From: Cereibacter ovatus
Lineage (GTDB): Bacteria > Pseudomonadota > Alphaproteobacteria > Rhodobacterales > Rhodobacteraceae
Direction of reading: 5' to 3'
DNA length: 64,000 bases
Assembly: GCF_900207575.1 (NCBI RefSeq)
Contig: NZ_OAOQ01000002.1
Coordinates: forward strand, 1-64,000
Shown: one piece after another, positions 25,309 to 36,829 of the stretch
Position numbering within the stretch: position 1 is the stretch's first letter
Layout of the letters: each line of letters begins with the position of its first letter
The notes under the pieces: generated by a model
What the model was told of the DNA's origin: nothing
The model's input: the letters and a program-made list of their open reading frames with translations, nothing else
The model's database searches: none
Program-made: the position numbers and the translations under genes

Positions 25309-26544
25309 ATGGCAGACGAGGCCCGAGGCTTGGCGGTAGCCCTGCTCAATGCGGTGCTGGACGATGGCCGCCTGCTGTCGCAGGCGATCGAGGATCTGCC
25401 TCCGGCTGCCCCCGCGCAGCGTGCCCGCGCGCAGCGGCTGGCGCTGGCGGTGCTGCGCCATCTGGAACCCGCCGACCGGCTGCTGTCGCCGCATCTGCGC
25501 AAGGCCCCCCCGATGGCGGTGCGCAACATCCTGCGGCTTGCGATGGTCGAGATGGCCGCCCTGGGCGCCCCCGCCCATGGCGCGGTCAATTCCGCGGTCG
25601 ATCTCGCCCGCGCCGGACCCAGAACCCGCCATCTGGCCGGTCTGGTCAATGCCGTCCTGCGCAAGGTCGTGCCCGCCAGCTTCGACGGTCTGCCGCCGCA
25701 GCGGCTGCCGATGTGGCTGCGTCAGCCGCTTGTCCATCTCTGGGGCCGCGAGGCGGTCTCGGCCATCGAGGCGGTGCAGGCCGAAGCGCCGCCGCTCGAT
25801 CTGACTGCAAAGCCGGGCGCGACCGCCCCGGGCGAGGCGCTGCCCACCGGCAGCTTCCGCCTTGCCGATCCGGGGCAGGTCTCGGCGCTGCCGGGCTATG
25901 CCGAGGGTGACTGGTGGGTGCAGGATGCCGCCGCGGCGCTGGCGGTGCGGTTGCTGGCCCCGCAACCCGGCGAAAGGGTGGCCGACCTTTGCGCCGCGCC
26001 CGGCGGCAAGACGCTGCAACTGGCTGCGGCCGGGGCGCAGGTCACCGCCGTCGATGTCTCGGCCGCGCGACTGGCCCGCCTGCATGACAACCTTGCGCGC
26101 TGCCGGCTTCAGGCCGAAGTGGTCGTGGCCGATCTGCTCGACTGGCAGGCCGGCCCCTTCGATGCGGTGCTGCTGGATGCGCCCTGTTCGGCCACCGGCA
26201 CGATCCGGCGCCACCCCGATCTGCCCTTTGTCAAGGACGCAAGCGATCTGGCCGGTCTTGTGGCGCTGCAATCGGCGATGATCGACCGGGCGCTGGCGCT
26301 GCTGCGGCCGGGGGGGCGGATGGTGTTCTGCACCTGCTCGCTTCTGCCGGACGAGGGCGAGCGGCACCTCGCCGCCCTTCTCGATCGCCATCCCGGCGTG
26401 ACGGTCGAGCGGCCGGGCATCGATGGGATCGACCCCCACTGGATCACCGAAGCCGGCGCACTTCGCCTGCGCCCCGATTACTGGGCCGCGCGCGGCGGGA
26501 TGGACGGGTTCTTCATGGTCCGGCTGCGGAAGCCCGCTGGATGA
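25309..26544 (+). CDS. rsmB: 16S rRNA (cytosine967-C5)-methyltransferase RsmB
   Basis: 411 residues from ATG 25309 (MADEARGLAVALLNAV) with AAGGAGG upstream. The N-terminal NusB-like helical domain (about 1-140) includes NILRLAMVEMAALGAPAHGAV. The Fmu/NOL1 SAM domain has VADLCAAPGGKTLQLAA, LLDAPCSATGTIRRHPD (Pro-Cys) and the nucleophile Cys in MVFCTCSLLPDEGE. The end overlaps the next gene by 4 bp (ATGA). Confidence 0.95.
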   Translation: MADEARGLAVALLNAVLDDGRLLSQAIEDLPPAAPAQRARAQRLALAVLRHLEPADRLLSPHLRKAPPMAVRNILRLAMVEMAALGAPAHGAVNSAVDLARAGPRTRHLAGLVNAVLRKVVPASFDGLPPQRLPMWLRQPLVHLWGREAVSAIEAVQAEAPPLDLTAKPGATAPGEALPTGSFRLADPGQVSALPGYAEGDWWVQDAAAALAVRLLAPQPGERVADLCAAPGGKTLQLAAAGAQVTAVDVSAARLARLHDNLARCRLQAEVVVADLLDWQAGPFDAVLLDAPCSATGTIRRHPDLPFVKDASDLAGLVALQSAMIDRALALLRPGGRMVFCTCSLLPDEGERHLAALLDRHPGVTVERPGIDGIDPHWITEAGALRLRPDYWAARGGMDGFFMVRLRKPAG

Positions 26545-28259
26545 TCGGCCCGGCCCTGCCAGCGGCGGGCCTTCTGGATCGGCTCGCCCTGCTTCGGGCG
26601 CGGCTTTCGCGCCCGGCGACCCGGTTCGCCGCGCTGCCTGACCCCGGCCTGATCGGCGTGGCCGAGCGTGGTCGCTGGCTGATCGCCGGCCAGTGGCTGA
26701 CGGCCGGGCGTCTGGTCGAGGCCCCCGGCGCCGCCCCGTGGGAGGTTCCGGGCGCCGATGCCGCGTTGCTGGCCCACGCCCATGGCTTCGGCTGGCTCGA
26801 CGATCTGGCCGCGCTGGGCGGCCGGGGGGCGCGGACCCGCGCGCAGCACTGGACCTTCCGCTGGATCGCCCGCTTCGGTCAGGGCCGCGGTCCGGGCTGG
26901 GGGCCGGCGCTGGCGGCGCAACGGCTGGGGCGCTGGATGGCCCACGCCAGCTTTCTGCTGGACGGGGCGGGGATGCGCGAAGCCGACCTTGCCCGCGCGG
27001 CCTCGCGCACGATGCTGTATCTGGCGCAACGGTGGCCCTCGGCCAGCGGCCCCGCCCGGATCGAGTCGCTGGCGGCGATCCTGCGGGCGGGGCTGGCACT
27101 CGAGGGCATGGCCGCCCATGTCGCCCCCGCCGCGCAGGCGCTGGGCCGCGAGGCTGGTGCGCAGATCGACCCCCAGGGCGCCATTGCCAGCCGCAGCCCC
27201 GAGGATCTGGCCGCCCTGTTCACGCTATTGGCCGAAACCGCGGCCGCGCTTGTCGCCGCTGGCCGCCCGGTGGCCGAGGGGCATCGCGCCGCGATCCTGC
27301 GCATGGCGCCGGTGGTGCGGGCGTTGCGCCATGGCGATGGCGGTCTGCCGCGCTTTCACGGCGGCGGCCGGGCCTTTCCCGAACGGATGGACCGGGCGCT
27401 GGCCGGCCTGAGCGGGCCGGCCCTGCCGACCGAGGGGCTGGCCATGGGCTTTGCCCGGCTGGCCGCGGGGCGGACCACGGTGATCGTCGATGCCGAAGGG
27501 CCGCCGCCGGGTGGCCATGCCCATGCCTCGACCCTTGGGGTCGAACTGTCATCGGGGCGGCGGCCTCTGGTGGTTTCCTGCGGCTCGGGGCGGTCCTGGG
27601 GGCCGGGCTGGCACCGCGCGGGCCGGGCGACCGCATCCCATTCCACGCTGATGATCGAGGGGTTTTCGTCGTCCCGTCTGGCGCGCGACGGCGACGACAT
27701 GGCCGAAACGGCCCGCGTCCTTTCCGCGCACCTTCAGAAGGGGCCGGCCGGCCAGCACCTGCACCTGCTGCATGACGGCTGGGCCCAGACCCACGGACTG
27801 ACCCACCGACGCGATCTTGTGCTGGCCCCGGACGGGCGCAGCCTGTCGGGCGCCGACACCCTGGCCGCCCTGACCGCGCCCGAACGCAAACGGCTGGATG
27901 CGGCACTTCGGGCCGCGAAAGGCCACGGTCTGGCCTTTGCGCTGCGGTTTCACCTGCATCCGGACGTTTCGGCCGACATTCTGCCCGACGGGCATGGCGT
28001 CACGCTGACACTGGCCAGCGGCGAGGTCTGGGCCTTCCGCCCCGAAGGCCCGGCGCGGCTGACGCTGGCGCCATCGGTTTATCTTGACCGTGCCCACCGG
28101 CTGCCGCGCGCCACGCGGCAGATCGTGCTGGCAGGCGTTCTTGTCGATGCCGAAGCCCGGATCGGCTGGACCTTCGCCAAGACAGAGGATACTCCGCTGG
28201 CCATTCGCGACCTGTCCCGGGACGATCCGCCCGACCGGCACGGACCCGACCCGACCTGA
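26541..28259 (+). CDS. Heparinase II/III family protein
   Basis: 572 residues. The N-terminal alpha-toroid part contains [17 protein letters not shown]. The central and C-terminal beta-rich part has [40 protein letters not shown] (His in GHAHA) and [17 protein letters not shown]. This is the heparinase II/III-like domain. No signal peptide is evident. Family members are polysaccharide lyases, but this subgroup, linked to rsmB/purH across Rhodobacterales, has no assigned substrate. It is translationally coupled to rsmB and ends 59 bp before purH. Confidence 0.9.
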   Translation: MIGPALPAAGLLDRLALLRARLSRPATRFAALPDPGLIGVAERGRWLIAGQWLTAGRLVEAPGAAPWEVPGADAALLAHAHGFGWLDDLAALGGRGARTRAQHWTFRWIARFGQGRGPGWGPALAAQRLGRWMAHASFLLDGAGMREADLARAASRTMLYLAQRWPSASGPARIESLAAILRAGLALEGMAAHVAPAAQALGREAGAQIDPQGAIASRSPEDLAALFTLLAETAAALVAAGRPVAEGHRAAILRMAPVVRALRHGDGGLPRFHGGGRAFPERMDRALAGLSGPALPTEGLAMGFARLAAGRTTVIVDAEGPPPGGHAHASTLGVELSSGRRPLVVSCGSGRSWGPGWHRAGRATASHSTLMIEGFSSSRLARDGDDMAETARVLSAHLQKGPAGQHLHLLHDGWAQTHGLTHRRDLVLAPDGRSLSGADTLAALTAPERKRLDAALRAAKGHGLAFALRFHLHPDVSADILPDGHGVTLTLASGEVWAFRPEGPARLTLAPSVYLDRAHRLPRATRQIVLAGVLVDAEARIGWTFAKTEDTPLAIRDLSRDDPPDRHGPDPT

Positions 28260-28318
28260 CCCCGATCCGACTTGGCCCGCACCTGATCTGGCCCAAAACT
28301 GACCTGGAGGCACTCAAG

Positions 28319-29908
28319 ATGAAGAACCTCGTTCCTGTTGGCCGCGCCCTTCTGTCGGTTTCCGACAAGTCGGGACTTCTGGACCTTGCACGGGCTTTGG
28401 CGGATCTGGGGGTCGAGTTGATCTCGACCGGAGGCACCGCCTCGACGCTGCGCGCGGCGGGCCTGAAGGTGCGCGACGTGGCCGAGGTGACGGGCTTCCC
28501 CGAGATGATGGATGGCCGGGTCAAGACCCTGCATCCGATGGTGCATGGCGGCCTGCTGGCGCTGCGCGACGATGACGAGCATCTGGTGGCGATGGCCGCC
28601 CACGGGATCGAGCCGATCGACCTGCTTGTGGTGAACCTGTATCCGTTCGAGGCAACGGTGGCGCGCGGCGCGGGTTACGATGACTGCATCGAGAATATCG
28701 ACATCGGCGGCCCGGCGATGATCCGCGCGGCGGCCAAGAACCACCGTTTCGTGAACGTCGTGACCGACACCGCCGACTACAAGGCGCTGCTGGACGAGCT
28801 GCGCGCCCATGACGGCGCCACCACGCTGGCGTTCCGGCAAAAGCTGGCGCTGACCGCCTATTCGCGCACCGCGGCCTATGATGCCGCCGTCTCTGCCTGG
28901 ATGGCCGGCGCGCTGAAGGTCGAGACGCCGCGCCGCCGCGCCTTTGCCGGTCAACTGGCCCAGACCATGCGCTATGGTGAAAACCCGCACCAGAAGGCGG
29001 CGTTCTACACCGACGGCAGCCATCGTCCGGGCGTCGCCACCGCGAAACAGTGGCAGGGCAAGGAACTGTCCTACAACAACATCAACGACACCGATGCGGC
29101 CTTTGAACTGGTGGCCGAGTTCGATCCGGCCCAGGGTCCGGCCTGCGTGATCGTGAAACATGCCAACCCCTGCGGCGTGGCCCGCGGCGCCTCGTTGGCC
29201 GATGCCTATGCCCGCGCCTTTGATTGCGACCGCGTGTCTGCCTTTGGCGGGATCATCGCGCTGAACCAGCCGCTGGATGCCGCCACCGCCGAGAAGATCA
29301 CCGAAATCTTCACCGAGGTCGTGATCGCCCCGGGGGCCGATCAGGCCGCGCGCGACATCTTTGCCGCCAAGAAGAACCTGCGCCTGCTGACGACCGACGC
29401 GCTGCCCGATCCGCGGGCCGCGGGCCTTGCGTTCAAACAGGTTGCGGGCGGCTTTCTGGTGCAGGACCGCGACGCCGGCCATGTGGCGCTGTCGGACCTG
29501 AAGGTGGTGACGAAGCGGGCACCCTCGGACGCGGAACTGGCAGATCTGCTGTTTGCCTGGACCGTGGCCAAGCATGTGAAATCGAACGCCATTGTCTATG
29601 TGAAGGACGGCGCCACCGTCGGCGTGGGTGCGGGCCAGATGAGCCGGGTCGATTCCACCCGCATCGCCGCGCGCAAGGCGCAGGACATGGCGCAGGCGCT
29701 GGGTCTGGCGCAGCCGCTGACGCAGGGCTCTGTCGTGGCGTCGGATGCGTTCTTCCCCTTTGCCGACGGGCTGCTGGCCGCGGCCGAGGCCGGTGCGCGG
29801 GCGATCATCCAGCCCGGCGGGTCGATGCGCGACGATGAGGTGATCGCCGCGGCGGATGCGGCGGGCCTTGCCATGGTCTTTACCGGGCAGCGGCATTTCC
29901 GGCACTGA
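28319..29908 (+). CDS. purH: Bifunctional AICAR formyltransferase / IMP cyclohydrolase
   Basis: It carries out the last two steps of IMP synthesis. It has 529 residues, start ATG 28319 with TGGAGG upstream. The IMP cyclohydrolase (MGS-like) domain is residues 1-150: [62 protein letters not shown]. The formyltransferase domain contains [38 protein letters not shown] and [14 protein letters not shown]. Full length is normal. Confidence 0.98.
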   Translation: MKNLVPVGRALLSVSDKSGLLDLARALADLGVELISTGGTASTLRAAGLKVRDVAEVTGFPEMMDGRVKTLHPMVHGGLLALRDDDEHLVAMAAHGIEPIDLLVVNLYPFEATVARGAGYDDCIENIDIGGPAMIRAAAKNHRFVNVVTDTADYKALLDELRAHDGATTLAFRQKLALTAYSRTAAYDAAVSAWMAGALKVETPRRRAFAGQLAQTMRYGENPHQKAAFYTDGSHRPGVATAKQWQGKELSYNNINDTDAAFELVAEFDPAQGPACVIVKHANPCGVARGASLADAYARAFDCDRVSAFGGIIALNQPLDAATAEKITEIFTEVVIAPGADQAARDIFAAKKNLRLLTTDALPDPRAAGLAFKQVAGGFLVQDRDAGHVALSDLKVVTKRAPSDAELADLLFAWTVAKHVKSNAIVYVKDGATVGVGAGQMSRVDSTRIAARKAQDMAQALGLAQPLTQGSVVASDAFFPFADGLLAAAEAGARAIIQPGGSMRDDEVIAAADAAGLAMVFTGQRHFRH

Positions 29909-29909
29909 C

Positions 29910-30440
29910 ATGCGGCTGGCAGCCCTTACCGCCCTTGGGGTCTTTGTGCTGGATCAGGCGACCAAATGGCTGGTCGTCTGGTGGCTGGGGCTGGCCCATC
30001 GCGGCGCCATCGATCTGGTTCCGCCGTTCCTGAACCTGCGGATGGCGTGGAACCGCGGGATCAACTTCGGCCTTGGCAGCTCCGATCAGGACATTGTGCG
30101 CTGGGGGCTGATCCTGGTCGCGCTGGCCATTTCGGGCTGGGTCTGGCGCTGGGTGGCGCGCAGCGCGCCCTCTCGGCTGTCGCGGATCTCGGGGGGGTTG
30201 CTGATCGGCGGCGCGCTCGGCAATGTGGTGGACCGGGTGCTTTTCGGCGCGGTGGCCGATTTCCTGAACATGTCCTGCTGCGGGATCGAAAATCCCTATG
30301 CCTTCAACGTGGCCGATATCGCGATCTTTGCCGGCGCCATCGGTCTTGTCCTGTTCACGCGCGAGATCAAGCCCGACCCCGTTCCCGCCAAACCGAAACC
30401 TGAACGCAAGCGCGGCGCTGGCCGCGGAAAGACCCCGTGA
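29910..30440 (+). CDS. lspA: Lipoprotein signal peptidase (SPase II)
   Basis: This inner-membrane aspartic protease cleaves prolipoprotein signal peptides. It has 176 residues from ATG 29910 with four transmembrane segments. The catalytic aspartates are D108 in [13 protein letters not shown] and D136 in [10 protein letters not shown]. The conserved [10 protein letters not shown] precedes the second helix. The start is 1 nt after the purH stop. It is followed by a lipoprotein gene, a natural substrate. The basic tail ([14 protein letters not shown]) is typical. Confidence 0.96.
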   Translation: MRLAALTALGVFVLDQATKWLVVWWLGLAHRGAIDLVPPFLNLRMAWNRGINFGLGSSDQDIVRWGLILVALAISGWVWRWVARSAPSRLSRISGGLLIGGALGNVVDRVLFGAVADFLNMSCCGIENPYAFNVADIAIFAGAIGLVLFTREIKPDPVPAKPKPERKRGAGRGKTP

Positions 30441-30492
30441 CGGCTGCAAACCTTTGCGCTAAAGACGGGTCCAGACAGCAAGGAGGCAAGCA

Positions 30493-31020
30493 ATGCGGTC
30501 AGCTTCAGGCGCAGGGGCGGGTGCGGCACTGGCATTGCTGCTGCTTTCGGCCTGCGGTGGTGGCGAGCCGGAGTTGATGAACCTCCGCTCGACCGGCGCG
30601 GGTCCGGACGAATTCTCGATCCTGCCGTCGCGTCCGCTTCAGATGCCCGAGACGCTGGCGGCCCTGCCGGCACCGACGCCGGGCGGCGCGAATCTGGCCG
30701 ATCCGAACCCCGAGGCCGATGCCATCGCGGCGCTGGGCGGCAACCCCAACCGGGCGGGCAGCATTCCGGCAGCCGATGGGGCGGTGGTCTCGCATGTCAG
30801 CCGCTATGGCGCGCAGACGGGCATCCGCCAGACGCTGGCCGCGGAAGATTACGAATGGCGCCGCAGCAATGACGGCCGCCTTCTGGAACGCATCTTCAAC
30901 GTGAACGTCTATTATCAGGCCTACAAGCCCATGGCGCTTGACCAGCACGCCGAACTGGCGCGCTGGCGCGCGGCAGGGGCACGCAATCCTTCGGCGCCGC
31001 CGGCGCAGGCGGGCGAGTGA
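30493..31020 (+). CDS. DUF3035 lipoprotein
   Basis: 175 residues from ATG 30493 with AGGAGG at about 9 nt. The signal peptide has lipobox LLSACGGG (Cys21), so the mature protein is lipid-anchored after LspA cleavage. The body (LRSTGAGPDEFSILPSRPLQMPE, ALGGNPNRAGSIPAADGA, LERIFNVNVYYQAYKPMALDQH) matches the alphaproteobacterial DUF3035 family. Function is unknown. It lies downstream of lspA and upstream of two M16 peptidases, an arrangement common in Rhodobacterales. Confidence 0.9.
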   Translation: MRSASGAGAGAALALLLLSACGGGEPELMNLRSTGAGPDEFSILPSRPLQMPETLAALPAPTPGGANLADPNPEADAIAALGGNPNRAGSIPAADGAVVSHVSRYGAQTGIRQTLAAEDYEWRRSNDGRLLERIFNVNVYYQAYKPMALDQHAELARWRAAGARNPSAPPAQAGE

Positions 31021-31102
31021 TCACAAGCCCGTAGGGGGACTTGAAGGCCCGGACGCGCACGGTAGCTTTCCGCACGACGCGATCTTCTGGAAGGACAGGG
31101 CT

Positions 31103-32443
31103 ATGCTGCGCCGACTGGCTTTTGCGGCCGTTGCGGGAATGACGTTCCCGCTGCTGGCCTTTGCCGATACGGTCACCGATTTTCGACTGGCGAACGGCAT
31201 GGAGGTGGTGGTGATCGAGGATCACCGCGCCCCGGTGGTCACCCACATGGTCTGGTATCGCGTTGGTGCCGCGGACGAGCCGCCGGGCCATTCCGGCATC
31301 GCGCATTTCCTGGAACACCTCATGTTCAAGGGCACCGACGAGATGGCCGCGGGCGAGTTCTCGGCCGTGGTCGAGGCGCAGGGCGGCGACGGCAACGCCT
31401 TCACCTCGTGGGATTATACCGCCTATTTTCAGCGGGTTGCGGCCGATCGGCTGGATCTGATGATGAAGATGGAGGCCGACCGGATGCGCGACCTTCAGAT
31501 GACCGAAGACGATGTGCTGACCGAACGGCAGGTCGTGCTGGAGGAACGCAGCCAGCGCACCGACAGCGATCCCGGCGCGCTGTTTTCCGAACAAAGGCAG
31601 GCCGCGCTGTATCTGAACCACCCCTATGGCACCCCGATCATCGGCTGGCGGCACGAGATCGAACAGCTTGACCGCGCGGATGCCTTCAGCTTTTACCGGA
31701 CCTATTACGCGCCGAACAACGCCATCCTTGTGGTGGCGGGCGACGTGACCCCAGATCAGGTGCGCCGGCTGGCCGAAACGCATTACGGCGGCCTTGAGCC
31801 GACGCCGAACCTGCCCGAGCGCCTGCGCCCGCAAGAGCCGCCGCAACTGGCCGAACGTCGGATCGCCTTTGCCGATCCGCGTGTGGCCCAGCCCTATGTC
31901 GCCCGCAGCTATCTTGCCCCCGCCCGCGACAGCGGCGCGCAGGAAAAGGCGGCGGCGCTGACCCTGCTGGCGGAACTGCTGGGCGGCAGTCCCACCACCT
32001 CTGTTCTGGCCCGCGCGCTTCAGTTCGGCGAGTCGCCGAAAGCGGTCTGGACCCAGGCGTGGTATGACGGCGGGGCGCTGGATTACGGCAGTCTCGGATT
32101 GGCCGTCGTGCCGATTCCGGGGGTGGATCTTCAGGCCGCAGAAGACGCGATGGATGCCGCGCTGGCCCGCTTTCTGAAGGACGGCCCCGACCCCGAGGAT
32201 TTCGCCCGGATCAAGACGCAGCTTCGCGCACAGGACATCTATGCCCGCGACAGTGTCGACGGGCTGGCCCGGCGCTATGGCGCGGCGCTGACCACGGGGC
32301 TGACGGTTCAGGATGTGGACCAGTGGCCCGAGTTGTTGCAGGCGGTGACGTCCGAGCAGGTGATGGCCGTCGCGCAAGAGGTGTTCGACCGCCGCCGCGC
32401 GGTGACGGGCTGGCTGATGCAGCAAGAGGGGCAAAGCCAATGA
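31103..32443 (+). CDS. M16 zinc metallopeptidase, catalytic subunit-like
   Basis: 446 residues from ATG 31103 (MLRRLAFAAVAGMTFPLLAFA), with a cleavable signal peptide to the periplasm. It has the inverted zinc motif HFLEH in SGIAHFLEHLMFKGTDE and the distal Glu about 75 residues later in the helix ERQVVLEERSQRTDSDPG. It therefore has the residues needed for catalysis. Pitrilysin-type pairs work as one active and one inactive subunit. The next gene is the probable inactive partner, overlapping by 4 bp. The frame is open upstream to 30938 but overlaps the DUF3035 gene. Confidence 0.92.
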   Translation: MLRRLAFAAVAGMTFPLLAFADTVTDFRLANGMEVVVIEDHRAPVVTHMVWYRVGAADEPPGHSGIAHFLEHLMFKGTDEMAAGEFSAVVEAQGGDGNAFTSWDYTAYFQRVAADRLDLMMKMEADRMRDLQMTEDDVLTERQVVLEERSQRTDSDPGALFSEQRQAALYLNHPYGTPIIGWRHEIEQLDRADAFSFYRTYYAPNNAILVVAGDVTPDQVRRLAETHYGGLEPTPNLPERLRPQEPPQLAERRIAFADPRVAQPYVARSYLAPARDSGAQEKAAALTLLAELLGGSPTTSVLARALQFGESPKAVWTQAWYDGGALDYGSLGLAVVPIPGVDLQAAEDAMDAALARFLKDGPDPEDFARIKTQLRAQDIYARDSVDGLARRYGAALTTGLTVQDVDQWPELLQAVTSEQVMAVAQEVFDRRRAVTGWLMQQEGQSQ

Positions 32444-33747
32444 TGATGCGGATCGCCTTCGCCCTGATCCTGTTCGCCCTGCCGGTCCGGGCCGAGATCG
32501 ACATCAAGGAGGTGACCTCGGCCGGCGGGCTGCGCGCCTGGCTGGTCGAATCGCACGAACTGCCCTTCACCGCGCTGGAAATCCGGTTCGAGGGCGGAAC
32601 CTCGGTGGATGCCCCCGGCGCGCGGGGGGCGGTGAACCTGATGACGGCGCTTCTGGAAGAAGGTGCGGGCGATCTGGACGCGCAGGGCTTTGCGCGGGCA
32701 CGCGATGACCTGGCGGCCAAATTCAGCTTTCAGGCCGGCGTCGATTCGGTGGCGGTCTCGGCCCGGTTCCTGACCGAAAACCGCGATGCCTCGGTTGATC
32801 TGCTGCGGCTGGCGCTGGTCGCGCCGCGATTCGATGCCGATGCGGTGGAACGGGTGCGCGGGCAGGTGCTGTCGGGGCTGGCCGCGGATGCGAAAGACCC
32901 CGCGCGCATTGCGGGCGACACCTTCGACCGGCTGGCTTTTGGCGATCACCCCTATGGCTCGGCCGGGGATGGCACGCCCGACAGCGTGGCGGCGCTGACC
33001 CGCGATCAGCTTCTGACGGCGCATCGCGCGGCGCTGGCGCGCGACCGAGTGTATATCTCGGCCGCGGGCGACATCACCCCGGCCGAACTGGGCGCGTTGA
33101 TCGACCGGCTGCTGGCCGACCTGCCCGCGACGGGGGCGCCCTTGCCGGAACGGGCCGAGTGGCAGGTGGCCGCAGGCGTTACGGTGATCGATTTCCCCAC
33201 GCCACAGTCTGCGGTGCTGTTCGGTCACGCCGGCATCAAGCGCGACGATCCCGATTTCTTCGCCGCCTATATCCTGAACGAGATCCTTGGCGGCGGTCGC
33301 TTCGGTTCGCGGTTGATGTCGGAACTGCGCGAAAAGCGCGGGCTGACCTATGGCGTCGGCAGCTATCTGGCGCCGATGGACCATGCCGAACTGCTGTCGG
33401 GCCAGTTTGCCACCGCCAATGCCAGCGCCGGTCAGGCCATTCAGATCGTGCGCGACGAATGGCGCCGCGCCGCGACCGAAGGCGTCACCGCCGAGGAACT
33501 GGCGGCGACGAAAACCTACCTGACCGGCTCTTATCCGCTGCGGTTTGACGGCAACGGGCCGATTGCCTCGATTCTGGTCGGGCTTCAGGCCGAAGGTTTG
33601 CCGATCGACTATCCGGTGACGCGCAACGCCAAAATCGAGGCGGTGACGCTGGACGATGTGAAGCGCGTGGCCGCACGGCTTTTGCGGCCGGAGGCGCTGC
33701 ATTTCGTGGTCGTCGGCCAGCCCGACGGCATCGCCCAAGGCGGCTAG
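32440..33747 (+). CDS. M16 peptidase-like, non-catalytic partner
   Basis: 435 residues from ATG 32440, signal peptide [18 protein letters not shown]. It has the M16 fold ([28 protein letters not shown]) but lacks HxxEH at the expected place, where [11 protein letters not shown] replaces it. It keeps the C-terminal substrate-binding Arg/Tyr motif: [26 protein letters not shown]. This is the pattern of the inactive subunit of heterodimeric M16B proteases. It is translationally coupled to the catalytic subunit, so a periplasmic heterodimer is likely. Confidence 0.92.
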   Translation: MMMRIAFALILFALPVRAEIDIKEVTSAGGLRAWLVESHELPFTALEIRFEGGTSVDAPGARGAVNLMTALLEEGAGDLDAQGFARARDDLAAKFSFQAGVDSVAVSARFLTENRDASVDLLRLALVAPRFDADAVERVRGQVLSGLAADAKDPARIAGDTFDRLAFGDHPYGSAGDGTPDSVAALTRDQLLTAHRAALARDRVYISAAGDITPAELGALIDRLLADLPATGAPLPERAEWQVAAGVTVIDFPTPQSAVLFGHAGIKRDDPDFFAAYILNEILGGGRFGSRLMSELREKRGLTYGVGSYLAPMDHAELLSGQFATANASAGQAIQIVRDEWRRAATEGVTAEELAATKTYLTGSYPLRFDGNGPIASILVGLQAEGLPIDYPVTRNAKIEAVTLDDVKRVAARLLRPEALHFVVVGQPDGIAQGG

Positions 33748-33797
33748 CCCCGCAGAGCCTGTGGCATGGCGGGACGAGTCGTGCTAGTTCTGGTGGC

Positions 33798-35621
33798 ATG
33801 ACCCTTGCCAGCCCCAACATAAGCCCCGCCCGTCCGGTGATCCGGCAACTGGACGAAGCCGCGATCAACCGGATCGCGGCGGGTGAGGTGGTGGAGCGCC
33901 CATCCTCGGCGGTGAAGGAACTGGTGGAAAACGCGCTGGATGCCGGCGCGCGGCGGATCGCGGTCGAGATTGCCGACGGCGGCAAGACGCTGATCCGGGT
34001 GACGGATGACGGCTGCGGCATGACGGCGGCCGACCTGCCGCTGGCCTTGTCGCGGCACGCCACATCGAAGATCGACGGATCGGATCTGCTGGACATCCGC
34101 TCGTTCGGGTTCCGCGGCGAGGCGCTGCCTTCGCTGGGGGCGGTGGGCCGGCTGACGATCACCTCGCGCGCGGCGGGGGAAGATGGCGCCTCGGTTGCGG
34201 TGACGGGGGGGCGCATCGGGCCGGTGCGGCCGGCGCCGCTGTCGGGCGGCACGGTGGTCGAACTGCGCGACCTGTTCTTCGCTACGCCGGCGCGGCTGAA
34301 GTTCCTGCGCACCGATCGCGCCGAGACGCAGGCGATTTCCGAAGTGATCCGCCGGCTGGCGCTGGCCGAGCCTTCGGTGGGATTTGCGCTGACCGATGTC
34401 TCGGGCGGCGAGCAGCGCAGCCTGTTCCGGGTCGAGCCGGAAACCGGCGATCTGTTCGACGCGCTGCATGGCCGGGTGGCCCGTGTGCTGGGCGCCGAAT
34501 TTGCCGAAAATGCCCTGCGGATCGATGTCGATCGCGACGGGCTGGCGCTGATCGGTTACGCCGCGCTGCCGACCTATTCCCGCGGCTCGGCCGTGGCGCA
34601 GTTCCTGTTCGTGAATGGCCGGCCGGTGCTGGACCGGATGCTGATCGGCGCGTTGCGGGCGGGCTATATGGATGTTCTCAGCCGCGACCGGCACCCGGCG
34701 GCGGTGCTGAACCTGATCTGCCCGCCGGACCGGGTGGATGTGAACGTGCATCCCGCCAAGGCCGAAGTGCGCTTTCGCGAGACGGGCGAGGTGCGCGGGT
34801 TGGTGGTCTCGGCCTTGCGGCAGGCGCTGGCGGGGGCGGGGCATCGCGCCTCGACCACCGTGGCGGGCGAGACACTGGCGGCCTTCCGCCCCGAGCCTCC
34901 GCGGATCTATCAGATGGACCGCCCCTCGCAGCCGACCCTTGCGCGCAGCTTTGCCTTTCAGGCGCCGCCGCCGGCCATGCCGGGACTGGCCGAGGCGCCC
35001 CCCGCCGTCCGCACGGCCGAGCCGGCACCGACCGACGACGACCGCCCGCTGGGTGCCGCGCGGGCGCAGATCCATGAAAACTGGATCATCGCCCAGACCG
35101 CCACCGGCATGGTGATCGTCGATCAGCACGCGGCGCATGAACGGCTGGTCTATGAAAGGCTGAAACGCCAGCGCGACGGCGCAGGGATCGCGCGGCAGGC
35201 GCTGTTGATCCCCGAGATCGTCGAGCTTTCGCCCACCGACGCCGGCCGCCTGCTGGACGCGGCCGCGCCGCTGGCCGATCTTGGGCTGGTGATCGAACCC
35301 TTCGGCGGCTCGGCGGTGGCTGTGCGCGAGGTGCCGGCGATCCTTGGCCGTCTGGATGCCGCGGCGCTGCTGCGCGACATCCTGGACGATCTGGCCGAGA
35401 CCGGCGCCAGCGACCGGCTTCAGGCGCGGATGGATGCGGTGTTAAGCCGGATGGCCTGCCATGGCTCGGTCCGGTCGGGGCGGCAGCTGCGGGCCGAGGA
35501 AATGAACGCGCTGCTGCGCGAGATGGAGGCCACGCCGCTGGCCGGCCAGTGCAACCACGGCCGCCCGACCTATGTCGAGCTGAAGCTGGCCGATATCGAA
35601 CGGCTGTTCGGGCGGCGATGA
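33798..35621 (+). CDS. mutL: DNA mismatch repair protein MutL with endonuclease motif
   Basis: 607 residues. The GHKL ATPase has [39 protein letters not shown] and [14 protein letters not shown] linker follows from about 350 to 420. The C-terminal dimerisation domain carries [13 protein letters not shown], the DQHA(x)2E(x)4E nicking-endonuclease motif, with ACHGSVRSG and QCNHGRPT downstream. The protein therefore nicks the daughter strand itself, as expected in bacteria lacking MutH. The end overlaps rmuC by 4 bp. Confidence 0.97.
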   Translation: MTLASPNISPARPVIRQLDEAAINRIAAGEVVERPSSAVKELVENALDAGARRIAVEIADGGKTLIRVTDDGCGMTAADLPLALSRHATSKIDGSDLLDIRSFGFRGEALPSLGAVGRLTITSRAAGEDGASVAVTGGRIGPVRPAPLSGGTVVELRDLFFATPARLKFLRTDRAETQAISEVIRRLALAEPSVGFALTDVSGGEQRSLFRVEPETGDLFDALHGRVARVLGAEFAENALRIDVDRDGLALIGYAALPTYSRGSAVAQFLFVNGRPVLDRMLIGALRAGYMDVLSRDRHPAAVLNLICPPDRVDVNVHPAKAEVRFRETGEVRGLVVSALRQALAGAGHRASTTVAGETLAAFRPEPPRIYQMDRPSQPTLARSFAFQAPPPAMPGLAEAPPAVRTAEPAPTDDDRPLGAARAQIHENWIIAQTATGMVIVDQHAAHERLVYERLKRQRDGAGIARQALLIPEIVELSPTDAGRLLDAAAPLADLGLVIEPFGGSAVAVREVPAILGRLDAAALLRDILDDLAETGASDRLQARMDAVLSRMACHGSVRSGRQLRAEEMNALLREMEATPLAGQCNHGRPTYVELKLADIERLFGRR

Positions 35622-36742
35622 TCGTCATCGGCGGCCAAAGTTACGCCCTGAACGATCCGCTGGTTCTGGCCGCGGCGGGGGGGGCTGTTTTTGTTGTGCT
35701 GCTGCTGATCTGGCGTGCGGGGGCGCGGGGCTCGGCGCCGGTGCTGCGCGAACTGGGCTGGCTGGCGCAACAGGTGCAGATGCTGTCGGACGGGCAGGAG
35801 CGGCTGGCGGGCGGGCTGCACCATGTCTCGGACGCGCAGGCCGCCAGTCAGGGCGCGATGCTGCAACTGATGGAGCGGCGGCTGGCCGAGGTGCAGCGCG
35901 GCATGTCCGAAAGCCTGCACGGAACGGCGGTGCGCACCGCGCGCTCGCTCGGTGATCTGCACCAGCGGCTGGAAACCATCGACCGCGCGCAGGCCAACAT
36001 CGAGAAACTGTCGGGCGACGTGCTGGGCTTGCAGGACATCCTGTCGAACAAGCAGACCCGCGGCGCCTTTGGCGAGATCCAGCTGCATGACATCGTGAAG
36101 AAGGCGCTGCCTCCTGACAGCTATACGATGCAGGCCACGCTGTCGAACGGCCGCCGCGCCGATTGCCTGATCCACCTGCCCGAGCCGCCGGGCCCGATCG
36201 TGATCGATTCGAAATTCCCGCTGGAAGCCTATGAGATGCTGCGCCAGGCCGAAGGCCCGGCCGAGACAATGGAGGCGCAGCGCCTGATGCGGGTGGCCGT
36301 GCGCGCCCATATTCGCGCGATCGCCGAGAAATACGTTCTGGATGGCGAGACGGCCGACGGTGCGATGCTGTTCCTGCCGTCCGAGGCGGTCTATGCCGAG
36401 TTGCACGCCAATTTTGGCGATATCGTGCGCGAAGGCTTCGCGGCGAAGGTCTGGATCGTGTCGCCCACCACCTGCATGGCGGTGCTGAACACGATGCGGG
36501 CGGTTCTGAAGGATGCGCGGATGCGGGCGCAGGCGGGGGCGATCCGGCGCGAACTGGCAGAGCTTGGGCGCGAGATTGACCGTCTGGTGGAAAGGGTCGG
36601 CAACCTGGACCGGCATTTCGCGCAAGCCGCGCGCGATGTCGAGGAAATCCGCACCTCTGCCGGCAAGGCGGGCAAGAAGGCGCGCCGGCTGGACAATTTC
36701 GACTTCGAGGAACTGGCCCCGTCTCGCGACGCCGCCGAATAG
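35618..36742 (+). CDS. rmuC: DNA recombination protein RmuC
   Basis: 374 residues from ATG 35618, overlapping the mutL stop (ATGA). One N-terminal transmembrane helix (about 14-33, [17 protein letters not shown]) is followed by a coiled-coil region to about 130. The nuclease-like RmuC domain has [69 protein letters not shown] and [19 protein letters not shown]. RmuC limits DNA inversions and has been linked to phage defence. Pairing with mutL suggests a genome-integrity unit. Confidence 0.95.
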   Translation: MIVIGGQSYALNDPLVLAAAGGAVFVVLLLIWRAGARGSAPVLRELGWLAQQVQMLSDGQERLAGGLHHVSDAQAASQGAMLQLMERRLAEVQRGMSESLHGTAVRTARSLGDLHQRLETIDRAQANIEKLSGDVLGLQDILSNKQTRGAFGEIQLHDIVKKALPPDSYTMQATLSNGRRADCLIHLPEPPGPIVIDSKFPLEAYEMLRQAEGPAETMEAQRLMRVAVRAHIRAIAEKYVLDGETADGAMLFLPSEAVYAELHANFGDIVREGFAAKVWIVSPTTCMAVLNTMRAVLKDARMRAQAGAIRRELAELGREIDRLVERVGNLDRHFAQAARDVEEIRTSAGKAGKKARRLDNFDFEELAPSRDAAE

Positions 36743-36756
36743 CGCCGGCTGCCGGG

Positions 36757-36804
36757 CTGGGTCTGTTGGACCCAGGCCCTTACGGTGCGGTTGGGGCCTG
36801 GGTC
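36757..36804. terminator. Two mutually exclusive hairpins between convergent rmuC and chrR
   Basis: CTGGGTC (36757-36763) pairs with GACCCAG (36769-36775). The latter also begins an 11-base arm GACCCAGGCCC (36769-36779) that pairs perfectly with GGGCCTGGGTC (36794-36804). The two stems share one arm, so only one can form. They sit between converging genes and may act as a bidirectional terminator. No T-run follows on either strand. Confidence 0.5.
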
Positions 36805-36829
36805 CCGCAGGCGTGTTGCCGGCTGGCGC

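Noticed and set aside
28210-28318. Degenerate GACC/CTGACC repeats before purH as a regulatory repeat
   Set aside because: The units vary in length and sequence and overlap the end of the heparinase-like gene. This looks like simple GC-rich low complexity.
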